Assembly (NCBI GenBank): GCA_964452155.1
Contig: CAYVLC010000049.1
Location: forward strand, 1 to 17,903
DNA: 17,903 bases
Direction of reading: 5' to 3'
DNA from: UBA2632 sp964452155
Lineage (GTDB): Bacteria; Bacteroidota; Bacteroidia; Bacteroidales; Dysgonomonadaceae
In this document: positions 15,889-17,903 of the stretch, in pieces
Layout: every line of letters begins with the position of its first letter
Position numbering within the stretch: the stretch's first letter is position 1
Program-made: the position numbers and the translations under genes
The notes under the pieces: model-generated
What the model saw: only the letters and a program-made list of their open reading frames with translations
What the model was told of the DNA's origin: nothing
The model's database searches: none

Positions 15889-15916
15889 CAAAGTTAACAT
15901 TTATTCTTGAAAGCAA
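15889..15916 (-). promoter_or_regulatory. Promoter in front of the HsdM-like ORF
   Basis: On the minus strand TAACTTTG (15896-15889) matches the -7 consensus TAnnTTTG exactly, and a TTG (15916-15914) lies 17 bases upstream, the same spacing as in the atpE promoter. The start codon at 15858 is 30 bases downstream of the -7 element. It suggests the short ORF is, or was, transcribed. Confidence 0.55.
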
Positions 15917-15978
15917 CATTTATTTTGATGGGAATGTTTAATTATTTGGGTGGGGAGTAAATATGCGCCTAACAAGAG

Positions 15979-16034
15979 CTCCCCGCCCCAGGAATGCGCT
16001 GAGCCTCCCGCTCCAGGAATGTGCGAAGCGGGAG
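15979..16034. repeat. GC-rich direct and inverted repeats after the DUF6261-like gene
   Basis: Two imperfect copies of a unit of about 25 bp stand side by side: 15979-16004 and 16005-16029, sharing the core CCAGGAATG followed by YGCG/YGC and AGC. The second copy forms a perfect hairpin, CTCCCGC (16005-16011) with GCGGGAG (16028-16034). The stretch is far richer in G and C than its surroundings. It begins four bases after the stop of the leftward gene at 16038, but there is no T run, so it looks like a REP-type palindromic element rather than a standard terminator. Confidence 0.6.
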
Positions 16035-16037
16035 TTT

Positions 16038-16925
16038 CTATGTCTCATGCGGGTCCTTGTCTCCAGAATTGTCAACACCTTCACTAGGTTTCAAATTATC
16101 GGGCATCTTCATTGGCAAGTTTTTCTCTTCTTGCTCATCAGGTTTGTTTTCCAGGGGGCTACTTATCAATTCTTTTACTGCTGCAGCCACTCTCTTCTTG
16201 TTTTTTCTTTTTGTTTTACGCGATTTCAAGAGGGTTCTAAAAGTCTTTAAGTGATCGTTGATCGCAAAGTTTAGTCTTCTTAGTTCTTCCCTCTCTTCAT
16301 CATCTTTGGCCACGCTGTATGTCACCTCTAATGTGTTGATAAGAAATTTTAAATCTTTGTAGGCAGCATCTCTCAGCTCTTTCCCTTTCACCGATTGATG
16401 AGTTATTTCTTTCAGTCTTTGCCGGTAATCGTTAGTAATTTCTGTCGTTAGTTTCTCAATATCTTCCAGCAAGTCATCAAGATCGAGTAGTGTGGTAGCT
16501 TTTTTTATTTCGGCTCTTTTCTCTCTATCTTGCAAAAAAGAACCAGTAAGATTGCTCTGAACATGAATAGAAGGTATGTATAAATCTTTTTGCTGGTTTT
16601 CTACCCAAAACTTTAACAGCTTTGCTGCTTCACGCTTTTCGGGTAGGTTCATAAGCAAATTAGCATCAACCATCATGCGCAAGCATTTTAGATATTGGGT
16701 CCTTGTAAGCACCTTCTCATTAATTACCGCGGTGAGATGGTGACGAGGTTTTATGATCTTAAGCAAAACCAATCTTTTATGATGTTTCTTTATTCTTTTG
16801 GATGCCTCTTTCATTAAGTCACTCTTGATGTTTTCTGAATCTAGCCAAGAATCTAAGATATCAAACAGGTCATAGAATAGAGCGTTTTTGAGCTCTTTTG
16901 TAAAACCAATGTACATATTCTCCAT
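16038..16925 (-). CDS. Hypothetical protein, probable DUF6261 family
   Basis: A 295-residue, highly charged, mostly helical soluble protein with no signal peptide or membrane segment. The middle (residues about 95-225, from NLPEKREAAKLLKFWVENQ to LRRLNFAIN) has the pattern I associate with the DUF6261 family of Bacteroidota: a helix with KREAAxxL, a short linker, then long helices around LDDLLEDIEKLTTEI. Function is unknown. The tail is very basic at about 240-250 (KSRKTKRKNKKR) and then acidic and proline-rich to the end (PDEQEEKNLP, NSGDKDPHET), so the last 45 residues are probably disordered. The first ATG was used; a second lies three codons on. Upstream lies the 42-bp repeat array. Family assignment is from memory and uncertain. 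Confidence 0.6.
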   Translation of the reverse strand: MENMYIGFTKELKNALFYDLFDILDSWLDSENIKSDLMKEASKRIKKHHKRLVLLKIIKPRHHLTAVINEKVLTRTQYLKCLRMMVDANLLMNLPEKREAAKLLKFWVENQQKDLYIPSIHVQSNLTGSFLQDREKRAEIKKATTLLDLDDLLEDIEKLTTEITNDYRQRLKEITHQSVKGKELRDAAYKDLKFLINTLEVTYSVAKDDEEREELRRLNFAINDHLKTFRTLLKSRKTKRKNKKRVAAAVKELISSPLENKPDEQEEKNLPMKMPDNLKPSEGVDNSGDKDPHET

Positions 16926-17099
16926 AGTGTATTTATTTTTCAGAAATTAGTAGTTTGTGATGCACACCTTCAAGTTTTTTTACAGCGAAGATGTAGTTAT
17001 CATTGTCATCACTCTCAGTGTTATATATTATAAAGCAATTAGCGTGTCGAGCAATCTCTTTGCCATACTATTTTATACTCTTTAGAAGTGTCGTCACTC
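16926..17099. other. Intergenic region upstream of the DUF6261-like gene
   Basis: No reading frame or RNA gene recognised. It would contain the promoter of the leftward gene, but only a poor -7 match (TAATTTCT on the minus strand near 16942-16949) is seen. Confidence 0.3.
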
Positions 17100-17890
17100 A
17101 TTGTGCTGATAGATAGAATCTTATTCTTATTTCTCATCACTATTTGCGTCAGATAGAATAATGTTGTCCGCCATAGCCATCATACTTGTTGTAGTATTGA
17201 AATATCATGAAGGTGAGAAACATCACACATTTTGTACAAGCAAAATCTACTACTTGCGAATTCGGTATAATCATTCTGATTTATGATTCATAAACTTGAG
17301 CAATATAGGCATTTATTCTGATGTAGAGATGTATATATTGAAATAAATGATTATACACTCTGTTGTCATATTAGTATTATGGATATTTTATATTATCTAT
17401 TCTATTTATACAATGGAAGTATCAATCTTAAAAGTAATGAGTTCTATAATCAGAATGAGTAGTTTAAATTGTAGGATTATTCATTCTTGTATCAGAATGA
17501 TGTATATGAGGATTTGATATGTCCATTCGTATTGCTCAATGATAGTGATGCAATTGCTCATATTGTTATTGTTGTTTTCGATGAGAGATATTGAACTCCC
17601 GAATAGATTATTATCACATTCAGTGATAGTGAATGAGTTGCTCTCGCAGTTTACATTGTATGCTGCGTGAGTGAAAGAAGGGCCTGCCTAATCATCTATA
17701 TATTCTGTATGAGTAAATGAACTCTCTGCCTAATGATTTTTCATATTCTACGAGAGAGAATGAACTGACCACTAGGTTTTGTTGTATGTGCAAAAAGTAA
17801 ATGAAGTGTCAACCAACATTTTGTGGTTGTGTGAGAGTAGCGATTGGAGTGGTATGTGTTAGATGAGTGAGAAAAATGAATATGAATGAT
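17100..17890. repeat. Degenerate 42-bp tandem repeat array running to the window edge
   Basis: A motif close to ATTCTnTATnAGAATGA recurs at a regular step. Units begin at 17273, 17315, 17357, 17399, 17441, 17483 and 17525, every step exactly 42 bp, then at 17568 (43). Less regular units follow at about 17618, 17655, 17702, 17745 and 17786, and weaker ones precede at 17100, 17142 and 17184 (again 42 apart). The clearest cores are GTTCTATAATCAGAATGAG (17441) and ATTCTTGTATCAGAATGAT (17483), whose ATTCT and AGAAT halves form a dyad; at 17481-17500 the arms TCATTCT and AGAATGA are perfect. Copies are too diverged for a recent expansion. No long open frame crosses the array, and stop codons occur in it on both strands. 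Function unknown. Confidence 0.6.
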
Positions 17891-17903
17891 ATGGGAAATG
17901 AAA

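Noticed and set aside
15605..15941. Rightward ORFs of 90 and 91 codons opposite the HsdM-like ORF
   Set aside because: Antisense frames rich in Ser, Phe and Cys. The minus-strand reading has both a promoter and family resemblance.
17100..17890. CRISPR array
   Set aside because: The period is regular, but the units are not near-identical repeats separated by unique spacers; the shared core is short and degenerate, and no cas gene is present.

Overview
The window looks like AT-rich chromosomal DNA from a Bacteroidota member, most likely order Bacteroidales. The protein families fit: a MATE exporter starting MDKKIFRLALPNIISNITVP, a DUF2764-containing V-type ATPase operon, a TIGR02757/DUF2400 protein, a DUF3784 protein and a four-helix-bundle (S23-like) gene. 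Promoter-like sites match the Bacteroidota TAnnTTTG -7 element, and Shine-Dalgarno sequences are mostly absent. No genus can be assigned from sequence alone.

Layout. 1-461: no gene seen. 462-1763 (-): MATE-family exporter, divergent from the next operon. 1926-9519 (+): a complete seven-gene V/A-type ATPase operon in the order E, DUF2764, A, B, D, I, K, with a recognisable promoter in front, a nested palindromic 3' untranslated region and a strong bidirectional terminator at 9705-9747. From about 10.1 kb onward all genes are on the minus strand: TIGR02757 protein, gamma-type carbonic anhydrase-like protein, DUF3784 membrane protein, M24 aminopeptidase P, a cyclophilin-type peptidyl-prolyl isomerase lipoprotein, and a probable DUF6261 protein.

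The right half holds much gene debris and repetitive DNA. There is a four-helix-bundle pseudogene (14475-14720) that has lost its N-terminus and carries an in-frame TAA. There is a remnant C-terminal reading frame (12082-12255) ending two bases before the DUF3784 start. A REP/MITE-like cluster built on GCTCC-N4/5-GGAGC hairpins lies at 12257-12463. A short ORF (15562-15858) begins like a type I restriction methylase (HsdM) but then diverges, behind a near-perfect promoter. GC-rich direct and inverted repeats lie at 15979-16034. From about 17100 to the right edge runs a degenerate tandem array with a striking 42-bp period.

How the genes work together: the ATPase operon encodes the catalytic A/B hexamer, central stalk D, peripheral stalk E, membrane stator I and rotor ring K. 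No C, F or G/H gene is present; DUF2764 sits where a C-type subunit would be expected, as in the chlamydial and spirochaetal operons. The K subunit keeps all the side-chain Na+ ligands known from Enterococcus hirae NtpK, so Na+ coupling is a reasonable prediction. The remaining genes look like unlinked housekeeping functions. The strongest candidates for something undescribed are the 42-bp array, the nested palindrome after atpK and the HsdM-like remnant.
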